The notes: generated by a model not told the origin, from the sequence alone. A stretch of DNA of 42,342 nucleotides from an uncultured bacterium (GCA_945829115.1 CALZTP010000011.1:1-42342), one strand, 5' to 3'. Numbered from the stretch's first letter, positions 1 to 8,707 are shown. Made by a program: numbers and translations.

Positions 1-251
1 GGAGATATAACACATACGTTGAAAAGGGAACCAGCCAAGGGCGCATAGATTGTGTACTTGAATGTCCAGAATATGTCTATATCTTTGAGTTTAAGCTAAA
101 TGCCACAGCAGAAGTTGCCTTAAAGCAGATAGAGGAAAAGGGTTATGCCCTGCCGTATGCTACTGACAGTCGTAAGCTCTTCAAGGTAGGCATCAGCTTC
201 TCTTCAGAGACTGGCACTGTCAACGACTTCGATTATCTACCGAAGGAATAA
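1..251 (+). CDS. PD-(D/E)XK nuclease-domain protein, C-terminal fragment
   Basis: Only the last 82 or so codons are present; the gene enters from the left edge and ends with TAA at 249-251. The frame reads ...GRIDCVLECPEYVYIFEFKL..., an Asp followed 14 residues later by ExK, which is the core of a PD-(D/E)XK nuclease fold. It continues into KGYALPYATDSRKLFKVGISF and ends DYLPKE. This matches the C-terminal nuclease-like domain (PDDEXK_9 type) of the very common Bacteroidales proteins that join an AAA-ATPase-like domain to this domain. The family is widespread and multi-copy in Prevotella and Bacteroides; its role is not established. Family assignment is from the motif and the ending; the ATPase half cannot be seen here. 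Confidence 0.8.
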   Translation, partial: RYNTYVEKGTSQGRIDCVLECPEYVYIFEFKLNATAEVALKQIEEKGYALPYATDSRKLFKVGISFSSETGTVNDFDYLPKE

Positions 252-268
252 TAAAATCTTTTTATGGG

Positions 269-332
269 ATTACGGATGATTCTGATTTTTCTGAGTGTTC
301 TTAAATTCAGTAAAATCAGTGTCATCCGTAAT
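269..332. repeat. Large inverted repeat, 21-bp arms
   Basis: Arms 269-289 and 312-332 are complementary at 19 of 21 positions and both carry the core ATTACGGATGA / TCATCCGTAAT, with a 22-nt loop. It begins 17 nt after the stop of the PD-(D/E)XK gene. It could act as a 3' hairpin, but there is no T-run after it. ATTACGGAT-type palindromes recur in Bacteroidetes genomes, so a dispersed repeat is as likely as a terminator. Confidence 0.75.
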
Positions 333-920
333 CTTCATTAGGTTCTGTAATTCCCCATAGAAAGTCAAGGTTAAGGTTGTTTCTGTTGACCTTTGGTCTT
401 CCTCCTTCTTGCAAGGCATAGCCAAAGCAAGCTTTGTCTCTGCTCTTAACCCCCTTCAGTTCCTCAATGGTCTTTTCACCCCCTTCGGTTCCCCCGACCC
501 TTTAAATGTCATTTATTGGGGACAAAGATATACAAAATTTCGGCAACAACCAAATATTTTGCCAATATTTTGAATTAATGAGAATAGAAAATCATTGTTT
601 GTCGTCTTTTTCATGAAATCAATGTAGTATTTTGGCTTTTTACGCAACATATTACATCCGCGCCATCCAAATAGATAATACCATCAAATTCATTTCCATC
701 ACATCGCCGTAAATTTCTGTGGTATTGATATTGGTGTGCCACCAAAAAATGCACATACATTGCAGTTCTATGTTGAACTTGCATTGTCTTAGTTGTCTGA
801 TTATTTTTTAACGACAACAGAGCCTAACTTTTAAAACACATAAGAAAAAAATGGTGTGTTGAGATTATATGCGGATGTTGGGAGAAATATTGCTGAGCCG
901 TTGGTTTAGTAAGGTTTAAA
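333..920. other. Gene-poor stretch with no convincing gene
   Basis: I see no protein with recognisable features here. On the minus strand one frame stays open from about 505 down to 268 and reads ...RPKVNRNNLNLDFLWGITEPNEDYG before a stop inside the 269-332 inverted repeat, but it has no ATG and could be a gene remnant. Two related 21-nt segments (442-462 and 471-491, 17 of 21 identical, both containing CCCCCTTC) sit in it. A minus-strand promoter-like pair lies at 523-554. The open frame at 611-817 on the minus strand starts with TTG and resembles nothing I know. Confidence 0.5.
523..554 (-). promoter_or_regulatory. Bacteroidetes-type promoter, no clear gene behind it
   Basis: On the minus strand TTTG (551-554) is followed after 20 nt by TATCTTTG (523-530), an exact fit to TTTG-N19-21-TAnnTTTG. 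It points toward the open but start-less frame at 268-505, so it may drive a short RNA or a relic. Confidence 0.5.
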
Positions 921-949
921 AACGATAAAAGGCAGTAAAAAATACTGCC
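921..949 (-). terminator. Intrinsic terminator of tRNA-Arg
   Basis: GGCAGTA (931-937) pairs perfectly with TACTGCC (943-949) around a 5-nt A loop; on the minus strand the stem is followed by TTTTATCG. It begins 5 nt past the 3' end of the tRNA. Confidence 0.75.
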
Positions 950-954
950 TTCTG

Positions 955-1026
955 TACTCCGACCGGGAATCGAACCCGGATCTACTCTTTAGGAGAGAGT
1001 TGTTCTATCCATTGAACTATCAGAGC
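955..1026 (-). tRNA. tRNA-Arg (anticodon CCU)
   Basis: The minus strand folds into a complete cloverleaf: acceptor GCTCTGA pairs with TCGGAGT, the D arm holds GTTCAATGGATAGAAC, the anticodon stem ACTCT/AGAGT closes the loop CTCCTAA with CCT at positions 34-36, and the T arm reads GGGTTCGATTCCC. It decodes AGG. No CCA is encoded; the discriminator is A. The gene is followed by its own terminator and lies between the gene-poor stretch and metG. Confidence 0.95.
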
Positions 1027-1110
1027 TGGTTATGAATTATATAAGACAAAGCTGAAACAAATGATTTCGTTTCATGAGGAACGATGTCCATCACGAAATA
1101 ATCCCTCGAT

Positions 1111-3174
1111 TTATCCCACCTGACAGCCTGGCTTTACATCGGCAGAGGTGGTTGTTACAGAGAGTGTGCCATCGAAGTTTACCGCAGAGAGAATCATTCC
1201 CTGACTCTCCTCACCCATCATCTTTCTTGGTGCGAAGTTTGCGACGAAGAGCACTTCCTTTCCAACGAGAACGGAAGGGTCTTCATAGTAAGCAGCGATG
1301 CCAGAGAGGATTGTGCGTCCCTCAGGAGTACCGTCGTCGATGTGGAACTTCAGTAGTTTCTTTGACTTCTTCACCTTTTCGCAAGAAGTGACACGACCAA
1401 CACGAATGTCGAGTTTCTCGAATGTCTCAAAGTCCACGTTCTCTTTTACAGGCTCAGGAACAAACGAAGCCGCATCGTTCGCCTTCTTTGTGTCCTCAAG
1501 CTTCTGGAGCTGAGCATTGATAACCTCGTCTTCTATCTTCTCAAAGAGAAGAGCAGGCTCTGCGAGTTGCTTTCCTGCAGGTAGAATGTCCATAGAGCCA
1601 AGCTGATCCCACTCAAAGTAGTCCATGGCGAGCATCTCGCGAAGACGAGCAGAAGAGAATGGTAGGAATGGTTCGAAGGCAATGGCGAGGTTTGCCGTGA
1701 GCTGCAGACAGACATGGAGAATGGTCTCTACACGAGCCATATCAGTCTTTGCCACCTTCCAAGGCTCACACTCGGTGATATATCGGTTTCCGATGCGTGC
1801 GAGGTTCATAGCCTCTTTCTGTGCCTCACGGAATTTATATTGCTCGAGAAGGTTCTCAACGTTCTTCTTAACATCGGTGAACTCAGCAATGGCAGCTTTG
1901 TCGACTTCTTGCAGTTCTCCGACAGCCGGAACCACGCCACCAAAGTATTTCTTTGTGAGCTGGAGTGCACGGTTTACGAAGTTTCCGTATATTGCCACGA
2001 GCTCAGAGTTGTTACGCTCCTGGAAGTCCTTCCATGTGAAGTTATTGTCTTTCGTCTCTGGAGCATTTGCTGTGAGCACATAACGAAGAACATCCTGCTT
2101 CCCAGGCATATCCTCAAGATATTCATGAAGCCAGACAGCCCAGTTGCGAGAAGTGGAAATCTTATCGTTCTCAAGGTTCAGGAACTCATTGGCAGGAACA
2201 TTCTCTGGAAGGATATAACCACCGTGAGCCTTCATCATAACAGGGAAGATGATGCAATGGAAAACGATATTATCCTTACCGATGAAATGAACGAGACGAG
2301 TGTCTTCGTCCTGCCACCATTTCTGCCATGTTCCCCAACGCTCTGGGTTTGACTCGCAGAGCTCTTTTGTGTTAGAGATATAGCCAATAGGAGCGTCGAA
2401 CCAAACGTATAGCACCTTACCCTCTGCACCCTCTACAGGAACAGGGATGCCCCAATCGAGGTCGCGTGTCATGGCACGTGGCTGGAGGTCAAGGTCGAGC
2501 CAAGACTTGCACTGTCCGTAGACATTTGAGCGCCATTCCTTATGACCTTCAAGAATCCATTCCTTCAGCCAATCCTGATAGTCGCCGAGAGGGAGATACC
2601 AGTTCTTTGTTGGACGCTTCACAAGTCCATGACCAGGGTTGTTCTTATTGGTAGGGTTTATGAGTTCGTCTGGAGAGAGTGTAGCACCACATTTCTCACA
2701 CTGGTCGCCATAAGCACCCTCAGCACCACATCGAGGACAGGTGCCAACGATGTTACGGTCGGTGAGAAACTCCCCTGTTACCTCATCGCAGAACTGCTCC
2801 TCTACAATCTCCTGCATCTTTCCATCGTCGTAAAGCTTACGGAAGAAATCGCTTGCAAACTGATGGTGGATAGCAGATGTTGTGCGACTGTAGATATCGA
2901 ACGAGATGCCGAAGTCGGCGAACGACTTCTTTATGATATTATGGTAGCGGTCAACGACCTCCTGAGTAGAGATGCCTTCCTTTTTTGCTCGGATGGTTAC
3001 GGGAACCCCGTGCTCATCGGAACCGCACACGAACATCACCTCCTGCTTCTTCAGACGGAGGTATCTCACATAGATATCAGCAGGTACGTATACTCCTGCA
3101 AGATGGCCTATGTGTACTCCGCCGTTTGCATACGGCAATGCTGCGGTTACTGTAGTGCGTTTTTTGTTTCCCAT
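1111..3174 (-). CDS. metG: Methionyl-tRNA synthetase
   Basis: Charges tRNA-Met with methionine in the cytosol, supplying both initiator and elongator Met-tRNA. The 687-residue protein has the class I signature HIGH at 21-24, a zinc knuckle with C146, C149, C159 and C162, and KISTS at 338-342 in the KMSKS position. The last 100 or so residues (from [14 protein letters not shown]) form the EMAP/Trbp-like tRNA-binding domain that makes the long, dimeric form of the enzyme, as in E. coli. The start ATG follows a -7 box (TAATTTTG on the minus strand) by about 26 bp. It is transcribed divergently from the PAP2 phosphatase gene, and tRNA-Arg lies downstream on the same strand. Confidence 0.98.
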   Translation of the reverse strand: MGNKKRTTVTAALPYANGGVHIGHLAGVYVPADIYVRYLRLKKQEVMFVCGSDEHGVPVTIRAKKEGISTQEVVDRYHNIIKKSFADFGISFDIYSRTTSAIHHQFASDFFRKLYDDGKMQEIVEEQFCDEVTGEFLTDRNIVGTCPRCGAEGAYGDQCEKCGATLSPDELINPTNKNNPGHGLVKRPTKNWYLPLGDYQDWLKEWILEGHKEWRSNVYGQCKSWLDLDLQPRAMTRDLDWGIPVPVEGAEGKVLYVWFDAPIGYISNTKELCESNPERWGTWQKWWQDEDTRLVHFIGKDNIVFHCIIFPVMMKAHGGYILPENVPANEFLNLENDKISTSRNWAVWLHEYLEDMPGKQDVLRYVLTANAPETKDNNFTWKDFQERNNSELVAIYGNFVNRALQLTKKYFGGVVPAVGELQEVDKAAIAEFTDVKKNVENLLEQYKFREAQKEAMNLARIGNRYITECEPWKVAKTDMARVETILHVCLQLTANLAIAFEPFLPFSSARLREMLAMDYFEWDQLGSMDILPAGKQLAEPALLFEKIEDEVINAQLQKLEDTKKANDAASFVPEPVKENVDFETFEKLDIRVGRVTSCEKVKKSKKLLKFHIDDGTPEGRTILSGIAAYYEDPSVLVGKEVLFVANFAPRKMMGEESQGMILSAVNFDGTLSVTTTSADVKPGCQVG

Positions 3175-3200
3175 TTGATGTGTTTCTTTTTTTCGGTGTG

Positions 3201-3208
3201 CAAAATTA
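3201..3208 (-). promoter_or_regulatory. metG promoter, -7 box
   Basis: TAATTTTG on the minus strand fits TAnnTTTG and lies 26 bp before the metG start. The -33 element is weak (TTG about 22 nt upstream). The box is followed by CACACC, resembling the right arm of the dispersed palindrome described elsewhere in this window. Confidence 0.6.
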
Positions 3209-3252
3209 GTACATTTTTTTCATATTTAGGCAATTATCTGAAAAAAAATTAT

Positions 3253-3260
3253 TACTTTTG
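3253..3260 (+). promoter_or_regulatory. Promoter of the PAP2 phosphatase gene, -7 box
   Basis: TACTTTTG followed by CAG is a standard Bacteroidetes -7 element, 43 bp before the start at 3304. Together with the box at 3201-3208 it makes this a divergent promoter region. Confidence 0.6.
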
Positions 3261-3303
3261 CAGAAAAATTTGATTTTAAGCGAAAAAAAGACAGAAAAAT
3301 GCT

Positions 3304-3951
3304 ATGGATGAAGAGATTTTGCTGTGGGTGAACTCACATTACACCGATTTCCTCGATGCCTTCATGCCCATTATGACACACCGTTTTGCATGGATTCCCA
3401 TGTATGTCGCACTCGCATACGCCATTCTAAGAACTTTGGGATGGAAGAAAGGATTGCTGTTTGTTGCTGCCGTGGCGCTGACAACAGTCTTTGCCGACCA
3501 GATAGGAGCCTCTGTCATAAGACCATGGGCAGCGAGAATGCGACCTTCGAACTTAGAGAATCCAATCTCTGAGATGGTGCATATTGTTGACGGTTACAGA
3601 GGAGGAGCATATGGAATGCCTTCCTGTCATGCGGCAAACACCGTTGGCTTGCTCACGATCTTCCTTCTTCGTTTCCGGAGCAAGGTGTTTGGAAGTGTTC
3701 TCGCCCTCTGGGTGGCGATGCAGATGTATTCAAGAATGTATCTCGGCGTTCATTACCCTACAGACCTTCTTGCTGGAGGCGTGTTGGGCGTGGCAAGTGC
3801 TTTCTGTGCATATTATATATATATGTACGCAAACGAAAAACTCTTCAACGATCAACCCAATAGGCAGAAAATAACATTTGAAAAGATTCCAACAACCGTC
3901 TTCGCAGTAACTTTGCTGGGCATGTTCATCGCCGCTTTTATGATGTCTTGA
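3304..3951 (+). CDS. PAP2-family membrane phosphatase
   Basis: A 215-residue membrane protein with about five or six hydrophobic helices and the three phosphatase motifs of the PAP2 (PgpB/BacA-like lipid phosphatase) family: R73-x6-RP80-81 for the usual K-x6-RP, PSCH at 106-109 for PSGH, and SR-x5-H-x3-D with S143, R144, H150 and D154. Members remove phosphate from lipid pyrophosphates such as undecaprenyl pyrophosphate, phosphatidylglycerol phosphate or lipid A at the periplasmic face of the inner membrane. Which substrate is used cannot be told from the sequence. Two conserved positions differ from the textbook motifs (K to R and G to C) but the catalytic His and Asp are intact, so it is probably active. 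It stands alone between metG and tRNA-Leu. Confidence 0.88.
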   Translation: MDEEILLWVNSHYTDFLDAFMPIMTHRFAWIPMYVALAYAILRTLGWKKGLLFVAAVALTTVFADQIGASVIRPWAARMRPSNLENPISEMVHIVDGYRGGAYGMPSCHAANTVGLLTIFLLRFRSKVFGSVLALWVAMQMYSRMYLGVHYPTDLLAGGVLGVASAFCAYYIYMYANEKLFNDQPNRQKITFEKIPTTVFAVTLLGMFIAAFMMS

Positions 3952-4095
3952 ACAAAGAGTGAAGAGATTGCTTTTGACGATGAGAAACGAGTAATAATGA
4001 CCAGATTATACGGAAAATGTATTTTAATGTTCTAAAAAAAGTTAATTATATGCTTGTTGCACCGAAAAGGGAGATGTTATACGAATAAAAAGGTG

Positions 4096-4103
4096 TAACT
4101 TTG
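4096..4103 (+). promoter_or_regulatory. tRNA-Leu promoter, -7 box
   Basis: TAACTTTG followed by CA matches TAnnTTTG and ends 25 bp before the mature tRNA. No good -33 box is seen. Confidence 0.6.
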
Positions 4104-4128
4104 CATGGAATTTAGGAAAACGACTGTT

Positions 4129-4213
4129 GCCGCGATGGTGGAATGGTAGACACTGGAGACTTAAAATCTCCTGGCCCGAAACGGCCGTGCGGGTTCGAGT
4201 CCCGCTCGCGGTA
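4129..4213 (+). tRNA. tRNA-Leu (anticodon UAA)
   Basis: An 85-nt class II tRNA with acceptor GCCGCGA/TCGCGGT, anticodon stem GGAGA.. closing the loop CTTAAAA (TAA at 34-36), a long variable arm (CCTGGCCCGAAACGGCC region) and T arm CGGGTTCGAGTCCCG. It decodes UUA. The next gene begins 61 bp later and could be read through from the same promoter. Confidence 0.96.
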
Positions 4214-4274
4214 CAATAATAGTCTGAAAAAATAAAACCTGTTGAAAGAATATCTAATTACTATTTTTTTTGAT

Positions 4275-5948
4275 ATGTTAAAGAAACTTGTTCTCCCAAT
4301 CGCAGCTGTTTCTGTGCTTGCGATGACTTCATGCTCAGGAAAGCTGGGCGCACTATCAGCAGATAATTTTAATGTTGTGCCAAACCCTATGGAGACACAG
4401 GGTGGCTATGTTCCTGTTACCATCAATGGAAACTTCCCAGAGAAGTATATGAAGAAGAAGGCTGTGGTAACGGTTACTCCAGAACTTCGTGCTGCAGACG
4501 GTTCTGTGCTCCGCGGTGTTCCTGCTACATTCCAGGGCGAGAAGGTCATGGACAACAACCAGACAATCAGCTACAAGCTCGGAGGAAGCTATGCCATGAA
4601 GGCAGAGTTCCCTTATTCAGACACATACCACAAGAGCGACCTTTACCTCACTTTCAACGCATTCGTTGGAAAGAAGCAGGTTGAGGTGCCAGCAGTGAAG
4701 GTGGCAGACGGAATCATTGCTACTTCAGAACTCTATCGTCTCGCAATGGCTCAGAAGGGTGGATGCATTGCACTCGACACCTTCCAGAGAGTTCGTCAGG
4801 CACGCCAGTCAGCAAACATAAAGTTCCTCATCAACCAGGCACAGCTCCGCAAGAACGAGCTTCAGAACAATAGCGTACAGGCATTCGTAGAGATGCTCCG
4901 CACTATCAACAACGAGAAGGAGGCTTACATCCTTTCAAACATCGAGGTAAAGGCATACGCTTCTCCTGATGGTGGCGAGAAGTTCAACGACAAGCTCGCA
5001 TCAAAGCGTCAGGACGTTACAGAGAAGTATGTAAAGAATCAGCTTAAGAAGATCAAAGCTGAGGCTACTATCGCAGGACAGTATACAGCACAGGACTGGG
5101 AAGGCTTCCAGCAGCTCGTTGCAGCAAGCAATATCCAGGACAAGGAGGTTATTCTTCGCGTGCTCTCTATGTATCAGGATCCAGAGGAGCGTGAGCAGCA
5201 GATTAAGAATATGAGCGCCGGATTCCGTGAGCTTGCAGAGAATATTCTCCCAGAGCTTCGCCGTTCTCGCCTTATCATCAACTACGAGACTGTAGGTCGC
5301 AGCGATGAACAGATTCAGGATCAGTACAAGGCAGATGCTAAGCAGCTTTCTATCGATGAGATTCTCTATGCTGCTACTCTCAAGGGTGCAAATGCTGAGG
5401 AGATCTACAAGACTGCAGCAACTGTTTACCCTAACGACTACCGTGGCTACAACAACGTGGCAGTACAGGCTCTCAAGAAGGGTGACGTGAAGACAGCTAC
5501 AGAGTATCTTGAGAAAGCTCTCAAGGTAAACGCAAATGCTCCAGAGGTAAAGGCAAACCTTGCACTCGTTGCACTCAAGAGCGGAAATGTTAACAAGGCT
5601 CAGGAACTCATTGCACAGGCTATCGACGCAAACGACTATAAGTATGCTCTCGGCACATTCAACATCGCAAAGGGTGACTATGCTACTGCTGCAGAGAACC
5701 TCAAGGGTCAGAACAACAACATCGCTGCCCTTGCACAGATTCTCAGCAAGGACTATGAGGGCGCACGCAACACCTTCAAGCAGATTGGCAACAATGGTGA
5801 TGGCATGACCGACTATCTCCGTGCTATCATGAGCGCTCGCCAGGGCAATGCATACGCTGCAAATACTTACCTCAAGGACGCTATCGCAAAGGATGGCAAG
5901 CTCGCTTTCTACGCAGAGAACGATCTTGAGTTCAGCAAGGTAAAGTAA
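4275..5948 (+). CDS. TPR lipoprotein with OmpA-like central region
   Basis: A 557-residue envelope protein. I start it at the ATG of 4275 rather than the in-frame TTG at 4242, because MLKKLVLPIAAVSVLAMTSC is a lipoprotein signal with C20 as the lipidated residue. After a beta-rich N-terminal part, the stretch with IEVKAYASPDG...LASKRQDVTEKYV resembles the peptidoglycan-binding part of OmpA-like proteins found across Bacteroidetes. The last 200 residues contain TPR-like helices (for example YRGYNNVAVQALKKGDVKTA). Codon use is strongly biased (CTC, AAG, GCA), suggesting high expression, and this also creates a 348-codon spurious frame antisense to it. Probably an abundant lipoprotein linking outer membrane and cell wall; exact role unknown. 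Confidence 0.85.
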   Translation: MLKKLVLPIAAVSVLAMTSCSGKLGALSADNFNVVPNPMETQGGYVPVTINGNFPEKYMKKKAVVTVTPELRAADGSVLRGVPATFQGEKVMDNNQTISYKLGGSYAMKAEFPYSDTYHKSDLYLTFNAFVGKKQVEVPAVKVADGIIATSELYRLAMAQKGGCIALDTFQRVRQARQSANIKFLINQAQLRKNELQNNSVQAFVEMLRTINNEKEAYILSNIEVKAYASPDGGEKFNDKLASKRQDVTEKYVKNQLKKIKAEATIAGQYTAQDWEGFQQLVAASNIQDKEVILRVLSMYQDPEEREQQIKNMSAGFRELAENILPELRRSRLIINYETVGRSDEQIQDQYKADAKQLSIDEILYAATLKGANAEEIYKTAATVYPNDYRGYNNVAVQALKKGDVKTATEYLEKALKVNANAPEVKANLALVALKSGNVNKAQELIAQAIDANDYKYALGTFNIAKGDYATAAENLKGQNNNIAALAQILSKDYEGARNTFKQIGNNGDGMTDYLRAIMSARQGNAYAANTYLKDAIAKDGKLAFYAENDLEFSKVK

Positions 5949-5981
5949 TTTCCAAACAATACTATTATTGTAAAAAGAAAT

Positions 5982-5993
5982 TGCACGCCTACT
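5982..5993 (+). repeat. Dispersed palindrome element, single arm
   Basis: TGCACGCCTACT matches the right arm of the TGCACACCTACT element with one change. It lies 34 bp after the stop of the TPR lipoprotein gene. No left arm is visible, so this may be a decayed copy. Confidence 0.4.
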
Positions 5994-6013
5994 TAAGAAA
6001 ATAATCATACAAT

Positions 6014-6066
6014 GTTGTGTTGCCAGCAAGGAAAAAACTGGCGGCACAACATTTTCGTTTCTTTTT
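6014..6066 (+). terminator. Terminator of the TPR lipoprotein gene
   Basis: GTTGTGTTGCCAG (6014-6026) pairs with CTGGCGGCACAAC (6038-6050) with two G-T pairs, followed by a T-rich tract to 6066. The tract ends directly before the ATG of the next gene at 6068, so the hairpin sits in what should be that gene's leader. Confidence 0.7.
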
Positions 6067-6067
6067 T

Positions 6068-7057
6068 ATGGTAAGGAATCTATTTATACTACTCACCCTG
6101 GTTCTTGTTTCCTGCGGACCTGACGGCAAGCATATAAAGCTTGACGGGCATCTGCTGAACATGAACCAAGGTGAGTTTCTCGTATATAGTCCAGATGGGG
6201 CTATCGTTGATGTAGACACAATCACAGTTGCTGGAGGAAGGTTTACATACGAAGGAGAATGCGTACATGAAGGAGTGTTAGCGGTTATAATGCCGAACGG
6301 ACAGGAACTGCCCGTCTTTGTGAGTCCAGGAAATAGCTTCTCCATTGACGGCGATGCCCACAATCTGAAAAATGTTAAGGTGAAGGGCGGAGAAGAGAAT
6401 AAGCTCATGAACGAATTCCGTGAGACCATCGTCAATCAAGACAAGGACTTCTTGCCGCTGAAGGAGATAAAGACGTTTATAGAGAAAAATCCAACGTCGG
6501 TTGTTGGGCATTACCTCGTTAGCAGGTATCTGCTCTCACAGACTCCTGACTACTCCACTGCAAAGCCACTCCTTGAAAAACTGGCGAAAAGTCAGCCAGA
6601 GAATGCTACGTTGAAAGTTCTTGCTGATCAAGTGGCAGATATGGAGAAAGTGGCGAAGGGTAAAAAGATACCTTCTTTCTCTGCCGTTGACTTTGATGGA
6701 AAGACGGTGACAAATACCGATATCTCTAAAAGTTTGTGGATTGTTGTTAGCTATGCCTCTTGGGACTTTGAAAGCACAAATCAGGTAAGGCGTATAAACA
6801 GCATACGTCGTGAAGAGAAAAAAGAATGGAAGATTCTTGCCATCTCTCTTGACGGCAACAAGACACAGTGCAAGAATGCTGTCAATATAGACAATGAAGA
6901 CGATATTGTTCTCTACGACGGAAAGATGTTGGAGACGCCAGCAGCAGTGAAGTTCGGCATTCATCAGTCTGGAATAGCCGTTATTGTTCGTGACGGAAAG
7001 ATTCTTGAGAGAAATCTTTATGGTGAGCCGCTTTATGACTATTTGAAGAAGTTGTAG
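6068..7057 (+). CDS. DUF4369/thioredoxin-like lipoprotein without CxxC
   Basis: A 329-residue predicted lipoprotein. The ATG at 6068 is chosen over 6017 because it gives the signal MVRNLFILLTLVLVSC with C16 lipidated. Residues 20-110 look like the DUF4369 beta domain common in Bacteroidetes thiol-disulfide proteins, a helical stretch follows, and 200-329 resemble an AhpC/TlpA thioredoxin fold (KIPSFSAVDFDGKTV, then a final IVRDGKILERNLYGE). Where active members have WCxxC, this one has SYASWDFESTNQ at 228-239, with no cysteine. It is therefore unlikely to be a disulfide oxidoreductase and may have a structural or binding role. It lies between a terminator-like hairpin and comM. Confidence 0.82.
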   Translation: MVRNLFILLTLVLVSCGPDGKHIKLDGHLLNMNQGEFLVYSPDGAIVDVDTITVAGGRFTYEGECVHEGVLAVIMPNGQELPVFVSPGNSFSIDGDAHNLKNVKVKGGEENKLMNEFRETIVNQDKDFLPLKEIKTFIEKNPTSVVGHYLVSRYLLSQTPDYSTAKPLLEKLAKSQPENATLKVLADQVADMEKVAKGKKIPSFSAVDFDGKTVTNTDISKSLWIVVSYASWDFESTNQVRRINSIRREEKKEWKILAISLDGNKTQCKNAVNIDNEDDIVLYDGKMLETPAAVKFGIHQSGIAVIVRDGKILERNLYGEPLYDYLKKL

Positions 7058-7102
7058 GTGGAACAGCATTAGAATACGATTCAATCATTATATAAATGAT
7101 TT

Positions 7103-7114
7103 TGCACACCTATT
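7103..7114 (+). repeat. Dispersed palindrome element, right arm
   Basis: TGCACACCTATT preceded by GATTT, as in the other copies. A weak left arm, GTAGGTGGAACA, starts at 7054 and overlaps the stop codon of the thioredoxin-like gene. It lies 45 bp before comM. Confidence 0.45.
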
Positions 7115-7159
7115 TGCTCTTGAAAAACCTATTTCTAAAAACTAATTCTCTTAGACCCT

Positions 7160-8707
7160 ATGCTTGTAAAGACATATTGTGCCGCTGTCAATGGCTTGGA
7201 AGTAGCAACTGTAACCGTTGAGGTTAGTGCAGTGAAAGGAGAGAAGTTCTTCCTCTCTGGATTAGGCGATGAGGCAGTCCGAGAGGCACAGAGCAGAATC
7301 TATTCAGCAATAACAATCAACAATCTCCATTATCCTGTAAAGAGGATAACTGTGAACCTTGCCCCTGCCGACCTAAGGAAGGAGGGGTCTGCCTTCGACC
7401 TTCCCATTGCTATTGGCATCCTTGCTGCCGACGAGCAGATTCAAAACACTATGCTCTCACAGTATATGCTTGTAGGAGAATTGGGACTTGACGGGAAACT
7501 GCAACCCATCAAGGGTGCATTGCCTATCGCCATTCGTGCTCGTGCAGAAAAGTTCAAGGGATTGATTGTTCCGAGGCAGAACGAGCGTGAGGCTGCGGTG
7601 GTGAACAACCTTGAGGTCTACGGAATGGAGAATATCATGGATGTGGTGATGTTTCTCAATGGACTCTCTAACCCAGAGCCTGTTTTTGTAGATACAAGGA
7701 AAGAATTTTACGAACATCAGGAGAAATTCGACCTCGACTATGCTGATGTGAAAGGGCAGGAGAGCGTGAAAAGGGCATTTGAGGTGGCAGCAGCAGGAGG
7801 GCACAATCTCATCATGGTAGGACCTCCAGGTAGTGGAAAGTCAATGATGGCAAAGCGCCTGCCCTCTATCCTTCCTCCACTAAGCCTCTCTGAGAGTCTT
7901 GAAACAACTCAGATTTATTCCATTGCGGGAAAAATGACAAGGGAAGACTCGTTGATCTCACAGCGCCCTTTCCGTGCCCCTCACCATACTGTCTCACAGG
8001 TGGCACTTGTCGGTGGAGGAACAAACCCTCAGCCTGGAGAGATCTCGCTTGCTCATAACGGTGTCCTTTTCGCCGATGAGCTTCCTGAGTTCAATAAATC
8101 CACTCTTGAGGTGTTGCGACAGCCTTTGGAAGACCGCAAGATTACGGTTAGTCGTGCGAAATATACGGTTGACTATCCTTGCTCGCTGATGTTCGTGGCA
8201 TCTATGAACCCTTGCCCGTGCGGATATTTTGGTGATCCCACTCACAACTGTGTGTGTACTGTGAACCAGATTTCGAGATATATGAACAAAATCTCAGGAC
8301 CTTTGCTCGACCGAATAGACATTCAGTGTGAGATACAGCCAGTGCCTTTTGAGGACCTCTCGAAGCTGCAGCCAGGAGAACCGAGTGCGGTTATAAGGGA
8401 AAGGGTAGTGGCAGCAAGAAAGATTCAGGAACAGAGGTTTGCTGGAATAAAAGGCATTCACTGCAATGCACAGATGACGGAGAAGATGCTTCAAGAGTTT
8501 GCACGCCTTGACGACGAAACCCTTGAAACTCTAAAGATTGCCATGCATCGCCTTTCGCTCTCGGCACGTGCCTACAGTCGTATTCTTAAAGTGGCGAGAA
8601 CAATTGCAGATCTTGCAGGCAGTGAGAATATTCAACGTGAGCATGTTGCAGAGGCAATCAGCTACCGCAGTCTCGACCGTGGTGACTGGGCAGAAAGGGC
8701 ATTGTAG
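7160..8707 (+). CDS. comM: YifB/ComM-family AAA+ ATPase
   Basis: A 515-residue Mg-chelatase-like ATPase. Residues 1-170 form the Lon-protease-like domain typical of YifB proteins (GLGDEAVREAQSRI, KEGSAFDLPIA). The ATPase core has Walker A GPPGSGKS at 221-228 and Walker B GVLFADE at 301-307. The C-terminal part carries the cysteine cluster NPCPCGYFGDPTHNCVC starting at 350, a hallmark of the family. In Vibrio and Haemophilus ComM is a hexameric helicase promoting branch migration during natural transformation. In Bacteroidetes the gene is nearly universal and competence is rarely shown, so its role here is inferred from the family. A ComF protein also occurs at 27203-27892. Confidence 0.93.
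   Translation: MLVKTYCAAVNGLEVATVTVEVSAVKGEKFFLSGLGDEAVREAQSRIYSAITINNLHYPVKRITVNLAPADLRKEGSAFDLPIAIGILAADEQIQNTMLSQYMLVGELGLDGKLQPIKGALPIAIRARAEKFKGLIVPRQNEREAAVVNNLEVYGMENIMDVVMFLNGLSNPEPVFVDTRKEFYEHQEKFDLDYADVKGQESVKRAFEVAAAGGHNLIMVGPPGSGKSMMAKRLPSILPPLSLSESLETTQIYSIAGKMTREDSLISQRPFRAPHHTVSQVALVGGGTNPQPGEISLAHNGVLFADELPEFNKSTLEVLRQPLEDRKITVSRAKYTVDYPCSLMFVASMNPCPCGYFGDPTHNCVCTVNQISRYMNKISGPLLDRIDIQCEIQPVPFEDLSKLQPGEPSAVIRERVVAARKIQEQRFAGIKGIHCNAQMTEKMLQEFARLDDETLETLKIAMHRLSLSARAYSRILKVARTIADLAGSENIQREHVAEAISYRSLDRGDWAERAL

Noticed and set aside
611..817. A 68-codon minus-strand frame in the gene-poor stretch
   Set aside because: TTG start, no ribosome site, no signal peptide or motif, and no neighbour suggesting a role. 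I could not link it to any family.
5001..6047. A 348-codon open frame antisense to the TPR lipoprotein gene
   Set aside because: It arises from the strong codon bias of the real gene, has no start context or promoter, and its sequence is Cys/Leu/Val-rich without family features.
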